A stretch of DNA of 64,000 nucleotides from Halobacillus alkaliphilus (GCF_900113125.1 NZ_FOOG01000006.1:78900-142899), one strand, 5' to 3'; numbered from the stretch's first letter, positions 46,216-57,102 are shown. Numbers and translations are program-made. The notes: generated from the letters alone by a model not told the origin.

Positions 46216-47391
46216 ATGAAAGGTTTTGAATATTTGCAGGAACAATTAGATGAAATGAAGGATGAAGGTACATTCAGAAGTTTGATCCCTTTGGAATCAG
46301 CTCAAGGATCAAGAGTGACGATTAAAGGAAAAGAAGTCATTCAGCTTTCCTCCAATAATTATTTAGGATTAACATCTCATCCAAAGATGAAGAAAGCTGC
46401 GGAAAAAGCTAACGAAGAATTTGGTGTTGGGACAGGCTCCGTTCGTACCATTGCGGGCACATTGCAAATGCACGAAGAATTTGAACAGAAACTGGCAAAA
46501 TTCAAGCACACGGAAGCAGCTCTCGTGTTTCAATCCGGATTCACCACCAATCAGGGTGTACTGTCTTCCATTTTAGGAAAAGAGGATGTAGTTATTTCTG
46601 ATGAATTAAACCACGCCTCCATTATCGATGGCATTCGCTTAACGAAGGCCGATCGAAAAATTTATAAGCATGTGGACATGAAGTCTTTAGAAGAAGCACT
46701 GCAGGCAAGTTCTGAGTACCGTACGCGCTTAGTCGTGACGGACGGGGTGTTTTCCATGGATGGTAATATTGCACCGCTCCCGGAAATTGTCGAACTTGCA
46801 GAAAAGTATAACGCCCTAATTATGGTTGATGATGCCCATGCCAGTGGAGTCCTGGGAGATAATGGACGCGGAACAGTAAATCATTTTAATCTTGATGGGC
46901 GTGTGCATATTCAAGTGGGTACCTTAAGTAAAGCAATTGGTGTACTCGGTGGATATGTGGCCAGTACGCAAACACTCAGGGAATACTTAATTCATAAAGG
47001 ACGTCCATTTTTGTTCAGTACCTCTCATCCGCCTGCAGTTACAGCAGCGAATGACGCAGCTATCGATGTACTTCTGGATGAACCTGAGTTAATTGAAAAG
47101 CTTTGGGATAATACGAAATACTTTAAAGACGGACTCTCTTCTCTCGGGTTTGATACAGGCATCAGTGAGACCCCAGTTACGCCTGTAATGATTGGAGACG
47201 ATGCCCTAACCCATAAGTTTTCCGATGAGTTATTTGAGCACGGGGTATTCGCTCAAGGAATTGTCTTCCCGACTGTACAGCGCGGAAAAGGAAGGGTTCG
47301 TACAATTGTAACAGCTGAACATTCAAAGGAAGAGCTTAAAGAAGCCTTGGATGCATTTGAAGCCGTTGGTAAAAAGTTAGGGATTATATAA
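46216..47391 (+). CDS. kbl: 2-amino-3-ketobutyrate CoA ligase (glycine C-acetyltransferase)
   Basis: Kbl splits 2-amino-3-ketobutyrate with CoA into glycine and acetyl-CoA, completing threonine breakdown begun by Tdh. It is a PLP enzyme of the alpha-oxoamine synthase family, with the PLP lysine K239 in [13 protein letters not shown] and the [10 protein letters not shown] motif before it. The length is 391 residues. AAGGAGGAG precedes ATG 46216, 19 nt after tdh. Confidence 0.94.
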   Translation: MKGFEYLQEQLDEMKDEGTFRSLIPLESAQGSRVTIKGKEVIQLSSNNYLGLTSHPKMKKAAEKANEEFGVGTGSVRTIAGTLQMHEEFEQKLAKFKHTEAALVFQSGFTTNQGVLSSILGKEDVVISDELNHASIIDGIRLTKADRKIYKHVDMKSLEEALQASSEYRTRLVVTDGVFSMDGNIAPLPEIVELAEKYNALIMVDDAHASGVLGDNGRGTVNHFNLDGRVHIQVGTLSKAIGVLGGYVASTQTLREYLIHKGRPFLFSTSHPPAVTAANDAAIDVLLDEPELIEKLWDNTKYFKDGLSSLGFDTGISETPVTPVMIGDDALTHKFSDELFEHGVFAQGIVFPTVQRGKGRVRTIVTAEHSKEELKEALDAFEAVGKKLGII

Positions 47392-47400
47392 TCTCGTGTC

Positions 47401-47436
47401 AGCCGCTATGACTATCAGTCATGGTGGCTTTTTTTC
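47401..47436 (+). terminator. Intrinsic terminator after kbl
   Basis: A 12-bp stem, 47401-47412 with 47418-47429 (two G-U pairs), is followed by seven Ts. Confidence 0.9.
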
Positions 47437-47505
47437 GTAAAAACTGATACTATTTTGGAGAATGAAGAGAAATTCTCTATTCTACTTAAAATTCAGAGAA
47501 AAACT

Positions 47506-47514
47506 TGATATAAT
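47506..47514 (+). promoter_or_regulatory. Extended -10 promoter of miaB
   Basis: TGA directly followed by TATAAT (47509-47514) forms an extended -10; the -35 region is weak. It lies 37 bp before miaB. Confidence 0.55.
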
Positions 47515-47551
47515 AAGACAGTTAGAAGGCTCGGCTTGAAAGGAGATCGCA

Positions 47552-49123
47552 ATGAACGAACAACAGCGAAATGACATGTCACGAATTCGTCAGGTTAATC
47601 CGGATGAAGCGGCATCAGATAAAAATAATTTGAACCGTCTGAAAGAAAAATCTAGTGAAGATTTCATGAAATATTTTGAAACTACTTACCAGCCTCCGAA
47701 TATGAGGGATGCACAGCGCAGGAAGAAGAAGGAAACAGATGTGCATTATGATTTTACAATACCTGAAGATATGGATCAGTCAGGTAAAGGGAAAAAATAT
47801 ATGATCCGTACATACGGGTGTCAAATGAACGAACATGACACAGAGGTTATGGCCGGAATATTTGAAGAAATGGGATATGAGTCCACTTCGGATACGAAAG
47901 AGGCGGATATCATCCTTCTTAATACTTGTGCGATAAGAGAGAATGCCGAGAACAAGGTTTTTGGTGAAATTGGTCACTTAAAACCATTAAAAATGGAAAA
48001 CCCGAATTTAATCATTGGTGTTTGCGGATGCATGTCTCAGGAGGAATCCGTTGTGAATCGCATCCTGAAGAAACATCCATTTATCGATTTGATTTTTGGG
48101 ACACATAACATTCACCGGCTGCCACAGCTTGTAAAAGAAGCTATGTTTGGAAAAGAAATGGTTATCGATGTATGGTCCAAAGAAGGTGACATCATCGAAA
48201 ACCTGCCACGTTCCCGTAAAGGCAAGATCAAAGCATGGGTTAATATCATGTACGGTTGTGATAAGTTCTGCACGTACTGCATTGTCCCGTATACACGAGG
48301 CAAAGAACGAAGCCGATTGCCAGCTGATATTATTCAGGAAGTAAGGCACCTGGCTGCCCAGGGATATAAAGAAATCACTTTGCTTGGTCAAAACGTGAAC
48401 GCTTACGGTAAAGACCTTGACTTGGAATATGGCCTTGGTGACTTGATGGATGAGCTTCGCAGCATAGATATCCCGCGCGTCAGGTTTACAACCTCTCATC
48501 CTCGTGACTTTGATGACCGGCTCATTGAGGTGCTTGCAAAGGGAGGTAATATGCTCGATCATATTCATCTGCCTGTCCAATCAGGTAATACAGATGTCCT
48601 TAAAATCATGGGGCGTAAATATTCAAGAGAAGAATACCTGGAGCTTGTTAAGAGAATCCGAAAAGCTATGCCGGGCGCTACTCTTACTACAGATATTATC
48701 GTTGGGTTCCCAAATGAAACTGAAGAGCAGTTCCAGGATACCCTCTCCCTTGTAGAAGAAGTTGGATTTGAAGCGGCTTACACATTTATCTATTCTCCAA
48801 GGGAAAACACACCGGCTGCTAAAATGAAGGATAACGTTTCTATGGAAGAGAAAAAAGATCGTCTACAACGCCTGAATAAGCTGGTTAATGAACAGTCAGC
48901 GCAAGCGATGAAGCAATATGAAGGTGAGATTGTTCATGTACTTGTAGAAGGTGAGAGTAAGAATAATGAGGAAGTACTGGCTGGATACACGAAGCGGAAC
49001 AAACTAGTCAATTTCCGTGCTCCAAGATCATCCATCGGGCAGATTGTACCGGTGAAAATAACTAAAGCGAAAACCTGGTCTCTAGATGGAGAAATGGTGG
49101 AAGCAAGCGTAGAGGTGAAGTAA
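47552..49123 (+). CDS. miaB: tRNA-2-methylthio-N6-dimethylallyladenosine synthase
   Basis: MiaB is a radical-SAM methylthiotransferase that modifies A37 of tRNAs after MiaA has acted. The N-terminal UPF0004 domain starts at [13 protein letters not shown]. The radical-SAM cluster is in [13 protein letters not shown], and a TRAM domain ends the protein. The 523-residue length includes the roughly 65-residue N-terminal extension typical of Bacillus MiaB. AAAGGAG precedes ATG 47552. Confidence 0.95.
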   Translation: MNEQQRNDMSRIRQVNPDEAASDKNNLNRLKEKSSEDFMKYFETTYQPPNMRDAQRRKKKETDVHYDFTIPEDMDQSGKGKKYMIRTYGCQMNEHDTEVMAGIFEEMGYESTSDTKEADIILLNTCAIRENAENKVFGEIGHLKPLKMENPNLIIGVCGCMSQEESVVNRILKKHPFIDLIFGTHNIHRLPQLVKEAMFGKEMVIDVWSKEGDIIENLPRSRKGKIKAWVNIMYGCDKFCTYCIVPYTRGKERSRLPADIIQEVRHLAAQGYKEITLLGQNVNAYGKDLDLEYGLGDLMDELRSIDIPRVRFTTSHPRDFDDRLIEVLAKGGNMLDHIHLPVQSGNTDVLKIMGRKYSREEYLELVKRIRKAMPGATLTTDIIVGFPNETEEQFQDTLSLVEEVGFEAAYTFIYSPRENTPAAKMKDNVSMEEKKDRLQRLNKLVNEQSAQAMKQYEGEIVHVLVEGESKNNEEVLAGYTKRNKLVNFRAPRSSIGQIVPVKITKAKTWSLDGEMVEASVEVK

Positions 49124-49546
49124 ATGGCAGAGTACACTAGAAAGCAAGTAGTAGATGAAGCTCACAAACTAGCCAATATGATGGCGAATATAGAAGAAAT
49201 CGACCGCTTTAAACAGTTGGAAGCAAAGTTGAATGAGAACCAGAAAGTTCAATCTCATATAAAAAAGATTAAAGCGTTACAAAAACAAGCTGTAAACTTT
49301 CAAGCTTATGGAAAGTCTGAAGCATTAGAGCGTGTAGAAAAAGAAATTGATCGTCTGCAGGATGAGCTTGATGAAATTCCTGTAGTAGCTGAATTTAAAG
49401 AAAGTCAAACCGTCATCAATGATATCCTTCAAATGGTTTCAAGCACCATTTCACGTGAAGTGACAAATGAAGTCATTCGCTCCACAGGTGGAGACCTGCT
49501 TAAAGGTGAAACGGGATCAAAAACAAAAGGAAGCAGCTGCGGCTAA
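49124..49546 (+). CDS. ricA: RicA (YmcA), YlbF/YmcA family regulator of RNA processing
   Basis: RicA acts with RicF (YlbF) and RicT (YaaT) to modulate RNase Y-dependent mRNA maturation and, in B. subtilis, sporulation, competence and biofilm formation. The 140-residue helical protein shows the family region QSHIKKIKALQKQAVNFQAY. A single cysteine sits in the terminal GSSCG; the Ric complex is known to carry iron-sulfur clusters. It starts right after the miaB stop. Confidence 0.9.
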   Translation: MAEYTRKQVVDEAHKLANMMANIEEIDRFKQLEAKLNENQKVQSHIKKIKALQKQAVNFQAYGKSEALERVEKEIDRLQDELDEIPVVAEFKESQTVINDILQMVSSTISREVTNEVIRSTGGDLLKGETGSKTKGSSCG

Positions 49547-49595
49547 TTCCCTGATTTGATATCACAAAAAAATATTTTTTTCGCTCAAATACATG

Positions 49596-49632
49596 TCCGC
49601 CATAGGGTTTATCCCTTTGGCGGATTTTTTTT
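49596..49632 (+). terminator. Intrinsic terminator after ricA
   Basis: TCCGCCA pairs with TGGCGGA and AGGG with CCCT around a short loop, followed by a run of eight Ts. Confidence 0.9.
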
Positions 49633-49698
49633 CGTACAGTTTTTTGGGCTCTTGCATAGAATGAATTAAACACGTCCTTAGGTCTTTATCATGTTAGT

Positions 49699-49726
49699 AA
49701 CCATTCGCCCAACCCCTGCATAGGAT
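49699..49726 (+). promoter_or_regulatory. Sigma-K-type promoter of cotE
   Basis: AACC at 49699-49702 and GCATAGGAT at 49718-49726 with 16-bp spacing fit the sigma-K pattern, except that the final A is G. A further CATAGAAT at 49655-49662 resembles a sigma-E -10 but lacks a good -35. B. subtilis cotE has both sigma-E and sigma-K promoters. Confidence 0.5.
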
Positions 49727-49756
49727 GGGCGGTAGAATAAGGAGGAGTGAAACCCT

Positions 49757-50329
49757 ATGTCTTTTTTTGACCGTGATTACAGGGAGATCATTACAAAAGC
49801 TGTAATTGGGAAAGGTAAAAAGTTTACAGAATCCACGCATACGATCAGCCCCTCGCACCGCCCGACAAGTATCCTCGGTTGTTGGGTCATTAACCACATT
49901 TACAATGCAAAGAAAAAAGGGGAGCATGTGGAGGTCTCAGGAAGCTACGATGTGAATGTTTGGTATTCGTATAATGATAATACGAAAACCGAAGTAGTCA
50001 CAGAACGAGTGAACTATTGTGATCTTGTAAAACTCTCTATTAAAGATGACAACTGTATTCATGATGACGTGGAGGTAATAGCTAAAGTTGTTCAGCAGCC
50101 TAATTGTCTAGAAGCGAATATAACTGCCAATGGTCAAAAGATCGTTGTAGAAGTGGAAAGAGAATTTACCGTGGATGTCATCGGGGAAACCAAACTTTGC
50201 GTAAAAGTCGATCCGCATGGCTGTGATAAGGATGAAGATTATGAATATGAGCTATCATCTGATGATTTTTCAACTATTGAAACTGATTTTCTTCCTTCTT
50301 CCAGCAGTGACGACGATAAGCATGATTAA
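49757..50329 (+). CDS. cotE: Spore coat morphogenetic protein CotE
   Basis: CotE directs assembly of the outer spore coat around the forespore. The 190-residue sequence starts with the family's [17 protein letters not shown] and contains [15 protein letters not shown]. The C-terminal 25 residues are rich in Asp, Glu and Ser, as in other CotE proteins. GGAGGAG precedes ATG 49757. It has its own sporulation-type promoter and terminator. Confidence 0.95.
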   Translation: MSFFDRDYREIITKAVIGKGKKFTESTHTISPSHRPTSILGCWVINHIYNAKKKGEHVEVSGSYDVNVWYSYNDNTKTEVVTERVNYCDLVKLSIKDDNCIHDDVEVIAKVVQQPNCLEANITANGQKIVVEVEREFTVDVIGETKLCVKVDPHGCDKDEDYEYELSSDDFSTIETDFLPSSSSDDDKHD

Positions 50330-50336
50330 ATACCGA

Positions 50337-50370
50337 TTCCTTGCTGACTTCAGCGAGGATTTTCTTTTTT
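50337..50370 (+). terminator. Intrinsic terminator after cotE
   Basis: TCCTTGCTGA pairs with TCAGCGAGGA (one G-U) with a tight loop, followed by a T-rich tract. Confidence 0.75.
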
Positions 50371-50511
50371 AATAAAGTTAAAGCATAAGATGTATTTTTG
50401 ATCTTTTAGGAAATTTCTAAAAGTCGGCGATAAGGATTCTTTAAAAGGTTGAGGGTAACATTTTCCTTTCTTCAGTTGAGTATGCTTTCGTTCAAGAGAG
50501 TTAAGGTTGTG

Positions 50512-50520
50512 TGCTATAAT
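50512..50520 (+). promoter_or_regulatory. Extended -10 promoter of mutSL
   Basis: TGC directly followed by TATAAT at 50515-50520 forms an extended -10; the -35 is poor. It lies 41 bp before mutS. Confidence 0.55.
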
Positions 50521-50561
50521 TGGATCAGTATGAACACAGAACGTTTTGGAGGATTGACTTT

Positions 50562-53141
50562 ATGGCACAATATACACCTATGATGCAGCAATATTTAAAG
50601 ATTAAAGCAGAAAATAAAGATGCTTTTCTTTTCTTTCGTCTTGGAGATTTTTATGAAATGTTTTTCAACGATGCGCTCCGTGCTTCTAAAGAGCTCGAAA
50701 TTACATTAACAAGCCGTGACGGTGGAGCTGAAGATCGGATACCCATGTGCGGGGTACCTTATCATTCAGCTGAAAATTACATAAAGCAACTAGTTGAAAA
50801 AGGATTTAAAGTAGCGATCTGCGAACAAGTTGAAGATCCAAAAGCTGCCAAGGGAGTAGTGAGGCGTGAAGTAGTTCAGCTGATTACTCCCGGGACAGTC
50901 ATGGAAGGCAGTATGCTTGAGGAAAAAGAAAACAACTATCTTGCTTCCCTCAGTGAGTTTAATGATGGTACGTACACGGTGAGCTACAACGACCTCACCA
51001 CAGGAGAAAACAATGTGGCATTAATTACTGGAGGGTTTGATGCAGCAATCAGTGAATTGTACAGCCGTCCTGTTAAAGAAATTGTTGTAGCAAGTGACTT
51101 TAATCACGAACAGCAGGAAATCCTTGAAGATAGACTCGGCTACACCATTTCTCATCAGGATGAAACATCCATCCAAGAAGAATTTCAAGAGTTAGTAAAA
51201 GAGGTACGCCAGGAGAAGCTTCTTATCGGCTTTGGCCGTCTGCTACAATATATTCAATTGACGCAAAAACGCTCCCTTGATCATTTGCAGCCTGTTCGAG
51301 TGGTGGAATTAAACCAGTACATGACCCTTGATATGTATTCAAAAAGAAATCTGGAATTAGTCGAAACTCTCCGCAAGCAAGGAAAGTCTGGCAGCTTATT
51401 GTCGGTTGTAGATAAGACAATTACGGCTATGGGAGCAAGGATGTTAAAAAAATGGATGGAACGTCCCCTTCTTACAAAGGAAGCAATAGAAGCTCGGCAT
51501 GATCAGGTAGAAGGCTTATTGAATCAGTTTTTCGAGAGGGAGACTCTTAGAGAGCAATTAACTTCTGTCTACGACCTTGAACGGCTTGCCGGTCGTGTAG
51601 CTTACGGCAATGTGAATGCTAGAGATCTAATTCAAGTGCGAAATTCGTTACGAAAAATACCTGAAATTCTGGAAACACTGGGGTCCTTCAATCACCCTTC
51701 TATGAAGCGCCTTTACGAAAAAATAGATCCGCTCCATGAGCTCAAAGAATTATTAGAAGGCAGTATAGCAGAGGATCCGCCGATCACTATTAAAGAAGGT
51801 GGATTGATTCAAGACGGTTTCCACCAGCAGCTGGATGAATACCGGGATGCTTCAAGAAATGGGAAGCAATGGATCGCTCAACTGGAGAAGAAAGAAAGAG
51901 AAGCCACTGGAATCAGGTCTCTTAAAATCGGATACAATCGTGTGTTCGGATACTATATTGAAGTAACGAAGGCGAATTTGCGTCACCTGCCTGACGGAAT
52001 GTACGAACGGAAGCAGACATTGACGAATGCCGAACGATTTATAACACCTGAGTTAAAAGAAAAAGAAACCATGATCCTCGAAGCCCAGGAGAAAAGTGTA
52101 GATTTAGAATATGAACTTTTTCTTGAAGTAAGGGAAAAGGTAAAAACGTATGTTCAGGAGCTTCAGCGACTAGCGGAACAAATTAGCCGTATTGATGTAC
52201 TTCAGGGATTTGCTCAAATTGCTGAGTCAAATGGATATGTGCGACCTGTATATGGAGAAGCCAGATTAGTGGACATCAAGCAGGGGCGTCACCCTGTGGT
52301 AGAGAATGTACTTAAAGATGAAACCTTCGTTCCTAATGATATTTACATGAATGAAGAAACGGACGTGCTTCTTATTACGGGGCCGAATATGTCTGGTAAA
52401 AGTACGTACATGAGGCAGCTTGCGTTGATCGCAATTCTTGGCCAAATGGGTAGTTTTATACCTTGTGAATCTGCTACTCTTCCAATATTTGATCAAATCT
52501 TTACAAGAATAGGAGCAGCGGATGATCTTGTTTCCGGTCAAAGTACTTTTATGGTTGAAATGCTTGAAGCCAACCATGCTCTTAGTAATGCGACAGAACA
52601 CAGTATGATCCTGCTTGATGAAATAGGCCGTGGTACAAGCACTTACGACGGTATGGCACTTGCTCAATCGATCGTGGAGCATATTCACGAGCATATTCGT
52701 GCAAAAACATTGTTTTCCACACATTATCATGAGTTAACTTCACTGGAAAACCAGCTTGAGCGATTGAAAAACGTGCACGTACGTGCGGAAGAATACGAAG
52801 GGAATGTGGTGTTTCTTCATCAGATTAAAGATGGACCTGCAGATGAAAGTTACGGTATTCACGTAGCGAAGCTTGCTGATCTACCTTCCTCTTTAATTAA
52901 TCGCGCCACCGCTCTTCTTACCCAATTTGAGAGTTCCAATTCGTCTGCTGAAGAGATGAGCGCTTCCTTAGAAGAAGAGCAGCTCACTATGTTTGTAGAA
53001 GAGCGAAAGCCAAGCGAGAAAAAAGGGACGAAATCAAAGTCCAATGTAGAATCCTATCTTAAAGGATTGGATTTAATGGAAATGACACCGATGGATGCTA
53101 TGAATGAGCTATATCAATTGCAAAAACGGATCAAATCGTAA
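50562..53141 (+). CDS. mutS: DNA mismatch repair ATPase MutS
   Basis: MutS recognises mismatches and recruits MutL. The mismatch-contact motif is in [12 protein letters not shown] near residue 30. The clamp and lever domains follow, then the ABC-type ATPase with Walker [15 protein letters not shown] and Walker [17 protein letters not shown]-terminal tail ending [10 protein letters not shown] may bind the sliding clamp or form tetramers. The length is 859 residues from ATG 50562 with TGGAGGA upstream. mutL follows after 13 nt. Confidence 0.97.
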   Translation: MAQYTPMMQQYLKIKAENKDAFLFFRLGDFYEMFFNDALRASKELEITLTSRDGGAEDRIPMCGVPYHSAENYIKQLVEKGFKVAICEQVEDPKAAKGVVRREVVQLITPGTVMEGSMLEEKENNYLASLSEFNDGTYTVSYNDLTTGENNVALITGGFDAAISELYSRPVKEIVVASDFNHEQQEILEDRLGYTISHQDETSIQEEFQELVKEVRQEKLLIGFGRLLQYIQLTQKRSLDHLQPVRVVELNQYMTLDMYSKRNLELVETLRKQGKSGSLLSVVDKTITAMGARMLKKWMERPLLTKEAIEARHDQVEGLLNQFFERETLREQLTSVYDLERLAGRVAYGNVNARDLIQVRNSLRKIPEILETLGSFNHPSMKRLYEKIDPLHELKELLEGSIAEDPPITIKEGGLIQDGFHQQLDEYRDASRNGKQWIAQLEKKEREATGIRSLKIGYNRVFGYYIEVTKANLRHLPDGMYERKQTLTNAERFITPELKEKETMILEAQEKSVDLEYELFLEVREKVKTYVQELQRLAEQISRIDVLQGFAQIAESNGYVRPVYGEARLVDIKQGRHPVVENVLKDETFVPNDIYMNEETDVLLITGPNMSGKSTYMRQLALIAILGQMGSFIPCESATLPIFDQIFTRIGAADDLVSGQSTFMVEMLEANHALSNATEHSMILLDEIGRGTSTYDGMALAQSIVEHIHEHIRAKTLFSTHYHELTSLENQLERLKNVHVRAEEYEGNVVFLHQIKDGPADESYGIHVAKLADLPSSLINRATALLTQFESSNSSAEEMSASLEEEQLTMFVEERKPSEKKGTKSKSNVESYLKGLDLMEMTPMDAMNELYQLQKRIKS

Positions 53142-53154
53142 AGGAGGAACAGAG

Positions 53155-55023
53155 ATGGCGCATGTTCAACTTATGCCTGACCATTTATCCAATAAAATAG
53201 CTGCTGGGGAAGTTGTGGAGCGGCCAGCCTCTGTTGTCAAAGAGCTCGTGGAAAACAGTATTGATGCAGGAGCTTCATGGGTTACTATTGAACTAATGGA
53301 AGCTGGTTTACAAAAGATACGCATTACAGACAATGGGGCAGGAATGGAAGAGGAAGATTGTGAAAGAGCTTTTTACCGTCATGCGACGAGTAAAATCAGT
53401 AGTGAAAATGATCTTTTCCACGTACGGACATTGGGCTTCCGTGGGGAAGCCCTGGCCAGTATTGCAGCTGTAAGCCGCCTTAGGGTTCAAACATCTACAG
53501 GAGACCAAGCGGGGACGAAACTCGACTTGGAAGGCGGAAAATTAATGAACAAAAGCAAAAGTGATGCCAGGCAGGGAACGGACATCATCGTCGAAGAACT
53601 GTTCTTTAATACTCCGGCCCGTTTAAAATATATGAAGACGATCCACACAGAGCTTGGCCATATTACGGATGTGCTAAACCGTATGGCACTAGCTCATCCA
53701 GAAATAAAATTCAAATGCACGCATAATGAAAAAGAAATTTTCCAGACCAACGGCCGTGGTGACCTCCTGCAGGTTATCGCAAAAATATATGGTGTAAATG
53801 TAGCAAGGAAAATGATTCCTATTCAGGCTGAGACGCTGGACTTTAAAGTAACGGGATATATTGCAAAACCTGAAGTGTACCGTGCTTCCCGTAGTTATAT
53901 GTCGACCATTATTAACGGACGTTTCATTCGCAGCGTTCCATTGAACAAAGCAATCATGCAGGGTTACCATACATTACTCCCGATTGGGAAGAGTCCAATC
54001 GTAGTGCTAAATATTGAAATGGATCCAATACTTGTAGATGTGAATGTGCACCCAGCTAAATTGGAAGTGCGATTCAGTAAGGAAAAGGAATTGTTTGAAG
54101 CCTTACATGGATCCATTACGAAAGCTTTCCGTGAGCAAAGACTGATTCCTGAGGTTCAGCATGCTAATCCTAAACCGGAAAAGAAAGATAAATCCACTCA
54201 AGGGTCTTTTGATCTTTATACGGAGCAGAAAAGTACAGCTCAAGATGCTGGAATACGTTCAATGGATTCAATTATAGATGAGGTCCCAAATCATAAGAAT
54301 GCTGAGGAGGACGCTTCCCTTTCCGGCCGGCAGGATACCTTAGTGAAAGAAGAGGCGCCTGTATTTGAAGCTGAGGAAAGTCCTGTCAATGAAAAACAGG
54401 ATCGCGAGGACATTTCATTAAAAGAAGAGAAGACGGCGAGCCGTGTACCGGCAATGCATCCTGTTGGCCAGGTGCACGGCACGTATATCATTGCTCAAAA
54501 TGAAAATGGGATGTACATCGTGGATCAGCACGCCGCCCAAGAGAGAATTAAATATGAATTTTTCAGAGATAAATTAGCAGAAGTAGATCATGAGGTTCAA
54601 GAATTACTAGTGCCTCTCACTTTTGATTTTAGTAAACAGGAATCATTAAAAATTGAAGAATATAAAGAAGAACTTGAAAGAGTCGGTCTATTTTTTGAGA
54701 CATTCGGAGAGCACAGCTATATTATCCGCAGTCATCCTCAGTGGTTTCCGAAAGGGTTCGAAGAGGAAGTTATTCATGAAATAATTGATCAGTTAATGAA
54801 TGAAGATCGCATTAATGTTCTTAAATTAAGGGAAGAGGCAGCTATTCTTATGTCCTGCAAACGATCCATTAAAGCGAATCATTATTTAGATCACGCAGGA
54901 ATGTCACGCCTATTAGAGGATTTAAGAACGTCGACCGATCCATTTACATGTCCACACGGACGTCCGATTATCGTTCACTTTTCAGAGTATGAAATGGAGA
55001 AAATGTTTAAAAGGGTTATGTGA
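53155..55023 (+). CDS. mutL: DNA mismatch repair endonuclease MutL
   Basis: MutL couples mismatch recognition to strand incision. The N-terminal GHKL ATPase domain is complete: [26 protein letters not shown] and [11 protein letters not shown]. An acidic linker (about residues 335-450) leads to a C-terminal domain with the endonuclease motif [12 protein letters not shown] and the zinc-site residues in SCKRSIKAN and CPHGRP, so this is the nicking type. The length is 622 residues. ATG 53155 has an AAAGGAGGAA site. Confidence 0.97.
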   Translation: MAHVQLMPDHLSNKIAAGEVVERPASVVKELVENSIDAGASWVTIELMEAGLQKIRITDNGAGMEEEDCERAFYRHATSKISSENDLFHVRTLGFRGEALASIAAVSRLRVQTSTGDQAGTKLDLEGGKLMNKSKSDARQGTDIIVEELFFNTPARLKYMKTIHTELGHITDVLNRMALAHPEIKFKCTHNEKEIFQTNGRGDLLQVIAKIYGVNVARKMIPIQAETLDFKVTGYIAKPEVYRASRSYMSTIINGRFIRSVPLNKAIMQGYHTLLPIGKSPIVVLNIEMDPILVDVNVHPAKLEVRFSKEKELFEALHGSITKAFREQRLIPEVQHANPKPEKKDKSTQGSFDLYTEQKSTAQDAGIRSMDSIIDEVPNHKNAEEDASLSGRQDTLVKEEAPVFEAEESPVNEKQDREDISLKEEKTASRVPAMHPVGQVHGTYIIAQNENGMYIVDQHAAQERIKYEFFRDKLAEVDHEVQELLVPLTFDFSKQESLKIEEYKEELERVGLFFETFGEHSYIIRSHPQWFPKGFEEEVIHEIIDQLMNEDRINVLKLREEAAILMSCKRSIKANHYLDHAGMSRLLEDLRTSTDPFTCPHGRPIIVHFSEYEMEKMFKRVM

Positions 55024-55032
55024 GGTACTTCT

Positions 55033-55072
55033 AAAAGGCCAACACCTAAACAAAGGGTGTTGGCCTTTTTTA
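55033..55072 (+). terminator. Intrinsic terminator after mutL
   Basis: AAAAGGCCAACACC pairs with GGTGTTGGCCTTTT around a 9-nt loop, followed by Ts. Confidence 0.9.
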
Positions 55073-55147
55073 TTGGCTTTTTATAGTTTACTGTTGATTC
55101 TTCATAAGAGGTTTATTAAGGAATAGGACCGATATAGGTTACATAAT

Positions 55148-55205
55148 AAAAAGCCAGCATTAATTGACATAATATCTTTATAGTCAATTAATGTTGGCTT
55201 TTTTT
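55148..55205. terminator. Long bidirectional terminator between mutL and the minus-strand Xre gene
   Basis: The arms 55148-55168 and 55183-55203 are complementary over 21 bp with one G-U, and A and T tracts flank both sides. It would end transcription from both converging directions. Confidence 0.85.
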
Positions 55206-55226
55206 CTGGTCTATAGGGGAGGGGGC

Positions 55227-55586
55227 TTACGATATATTTTTTTGCTGTAATAAGAATCGGAAGTAATTATCGATTTGTTTTATGTCATCGGGTTGAATGC
55301 CGAACCAGGCTTTTTTATCAAAGAAAACCGGTTTGTCATACCCTTTAGTTTCAAGAAGCTGTTTGATCTCTCTAATTTCATCTTCTTTTTCATCGCTCAT
55401 ACCCAGTAAGTAATCGGCAGTGGTTTGGAGCGCGTGAGCAATTTTAGTTAAATCACTCAAATCAGGGGAAGTGTAATTCCTTTCCCAGTTTGACACGACC
55501 TGCGGAGAGACACCGACCTTTTCAGCCAAGTTCGATTGGGTTAACCTTCGATTTTTTCTTAATGAACGAATCCTTTCATGAACCAC
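55227..55586 (-). CDS. Xre-family helix-turn-helix regulator
   Basis: This 119-residue regulator has an N-terminal Xre/Cro helix-turn-helix (LTQSNLAEKVGVSPQVVSNW as recognition region) and a family-unassigned C-terminal helical tail (IREIKQLLETKGYDKPVFFD onward). On the minus strand AAAGGAGG lies 8 nt before GTG 55586, the chosen start; an upstream in-frame start at 55619 falls before the ribosome binding site. It is the only complete minus-strand gene. Four regularly spaced palindromic operators lie in its upstream region, shared with miaA, so autoregulation is likely. Its physiological role is unknown. Confidence 0.85.
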   Translation of the reverse strand: MVHERIRSLRKNRRLTQSNLAEKVGVSPQVVSNWERNYTSPDLSDLTKIAHALQTTADYLLGMSDEKEDEIREIKQLLETKGYDKPVFFDKKAWFGIQPDDIKQIDNYFRFLLQQKNIS

Positions 55587-55619
55587 TGTGGACGCCTCCT
55601 TTTTTATACTATAACACAA

Positions 55620-55704
55620 ACTAACGAATCTCGATAGTATAACTAACGAATATTTTGATTTATACTAACGGATTTCGTTAGTGGTGGTAACGGAATCCGT
55701 TAGT
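55620..55704. promoter_or_regulatory. Four 19-bp operators spaced exactly 22 bp apart
   Basis: Copies at 55620-55638, 55642-55660, 55664-55682 and 55686-55704 follow the pattern ACTAACGnATnTCGTTAGT. The third is a perfect palindrome and the fourth nearly so; the first two keep a perfect left half. Centres lie at 55629, 55651, 55673 and 55695. They fill the region between the Xre gene and miaA and probably bind the Xre protein. Confidence 0.75.
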
Positions 55705-55739
55705 ATATGCTCTGAGGTATGATTCCTATGCGTTTCATG

Positions 55740-55745
55740 TATAAT
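55740..55745 (+). promoter_or_regulatory. -10 element upstream of miaA
   Basis: A perfect TATAAT lies 27 bp before the miaA start; no good -35 is visible. The operator array ends 36 bp upstream of it. Confidence 0.4.
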
Positions 55746-55771
55746 GGGTAACAGTGATGGAGGTGTGAAAA

Positions 55772-56701
55772 ATGAAGCCATTAGTCATTTCTGTAGTTGG
55801 TCCTACGGCTGTTGGAAAATCAAAACTTGGGGTGGAAATTGCGAAACGTTTCGGAGGCGAAGTCATCAGTGGAGATTCAATGCAGATTTATAAATCGATG
55901 GATATTGGAACGGCAAAGGTTACGGAACAAGAAATGCAAGGTATTTCTCATCACTTGGTTGATATAAAAGAACCTGACGAGAGTTTTTCTGTAGCTGAAT
56001 TTCAGGATAAAGTTCAAAACCTAATACGCTTGATCAGTTCTCAGGGGAATTTGCCAGTGATAGTTGGTGGGACAGGATTATACATACAGGCTACGCTTTA
56101 TAATTTTAATTTTTCTGAGGAAAAAAGGGATGAGCAGGTTATCAAGCGCCTGGAAAAGGAAGCTTCTGAGTATGGTATAGAAGCTCTGTACCGACGTTTG
56201 CGATCGGTCGATCCTGAGCAGGCGGAAAAAGTCCATCCAAACAATGCGCGGCGTGTATTAAGAGCGCTGGAAGTTTATGAAACCACAGGCAAAGTGATGA
56301 GCGATTATCAGAAAGAACAGAGCAACGAATCACCTTTCCACCCTGTAATTATAGGTCTTGAGATGGAAAGAGAAGAGTTGTATAACCGAATTAACCGCAG
56401 GGTCGATCAAATGGTGGAAGAAGGTTTAATAGCTGAGGTGAGAGGATTATACAATAAAGGTTATGAACATACCCAGGCGATGAAGGCAATTGGCTACAAA
56501 GAGTTTATTCCATACTTTAATGGAGAATACAGTTTGGATCGTGCTATAGAGCTGCTCAAAAGAAATTCCAGACGCTATGCTAAAAGGCAGTATACTTATT
56601 TTCGTAATAAAATGAATGTCCAATGGTATCCGATTTCAGAGCAGGGGTATGAGGAGAAATTTGAAACAATTTTAAATGATTTAGCAGGAATGATGAAGTG
56701 A
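55772..56701 (+). CDS. miaA: tRNA dimethylallyltransferase
   Basis: MiaA adds a dimethylallyl group to A37 of tRNAs reading codons that start with U; MiaB, encoded 8 kb upstream, modifies this base further. The P-loop GPTAVGKS is at residues 9-16. ISGDSMQIYKSMDIGTAK and GGTGLYIQA follow. The length is 309 residues. GGAGGTG precedes ATG 55772. hfq follows, a very widespread pairing. Confidence 0.96.
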   Translation: MKPLVISVVGPTAVGKSKLGVEIAKRFGGEVISGDSMQIYKSMDIGTAKVTEQEMQGISHHLVDIKEPDESFSVAEFQDKVQNLIRLISSQGNLPVIVGGTGLYIQATLYNFNFSEEKRDEQVIKRLEKEASEYGIEALYRRLRSVDPEQAEKVHPNNARRVLRALEVYETTGKVMSDYQKEQSNESPFHPVIIGLEMEREELYNRINRRVDQMVEEGLIAEVRGLYNKGYEHTQAMKAIGYKEFIPYFNGEYSLDRAIELLKRNSRRYAKRQYTYFRNKMNVQWYPISEQGYEEKFETILNDLAGMMK

Positions 56702-56746
56702 GAAATAGAATGGTACTAATACAGATAGAATAGAGGAGGAAAATCC

Positions 56747-56971
56747 ATGGCTCAATCCGTAAATATCCAAGATAACTACTTAAACCAACTGAGAAAAGAT
56801 CGTATGCAAGTGACTGTCTTTCTGCTTAACGGCTTCCAGCTTCGCGGGACTGTTAAGGCATTTGATAATTTTACTGTCCTTCTCGAGACCGATGGGAAGC
56901 AGCAATTAATTTTCAAACATGCAATTTCGACTTTTGCTCCGATGAAAAACGTTTCATTGGAGAAGGAATAG
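56747..56971 (+). CDS. hfq: RNA chaperone Hfq
   Basis: Hfq is a hexameric Sm-like RNA-binding protein. The 74-residue sequence contains the Sm1 and Sm2 regions: [20 protein letters not shown] and the YKHA-type motif seen as FKHAIST. AGAGGAGG precedes ATG 56747. It lies 45 nt after miaA and is followed by a terminator. Confidence 0.96.
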   Translation: MAQSVNIQDNYLNQLRKDRMQVTVFLLNGFQLRGTVKAFDNFTVLLETDGKQQLIFKHAISTFAPMKNVSLEKE

Positions 56972-56982
56972 AATTTTAAAGG

Positions 56983-57012
56983 AACGGACGCTGTATAAGC
57001 GTCCGTTTTTGT
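56983..57012 (+). terminator. Intrinsic terminator after hfq
   Basis: AACGGACGCT pairs perfectly with AGCGTCCGTT around GTATA, followed by Ts. Confidence 0.9.
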
Positions 57013-57102
57013 TTTGGTAGTTTTCTGGTCACCGTTATATAGGCTGCTGTCACAGGTTTGGTTTCAAATGCGTATGATGAATGGAAACGAGGAGGGATCC
57101 AT

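Noticed and set aside
48008..48580. Long minus-strand frame of about 190 codons within miaB
   Set aside because: It is a shadow frame opposite a strongly conserved radical-SAM gene; no ribosome binding site and no family resemblance.
50400..50425. Palindrome TTTTAG-N7-CTAAAA upstream of mutS considered as an operator
   Set aside because: It is AT-rich with a wide centre and no second copy, so chance is a sufficient explanation.
57020..57080. Possible sigma-E promoter for spoVK around 57035-57078
   Set aside because: Neither the -35 nor the -10 candidates match more than about half of the consensus at legal spacing.
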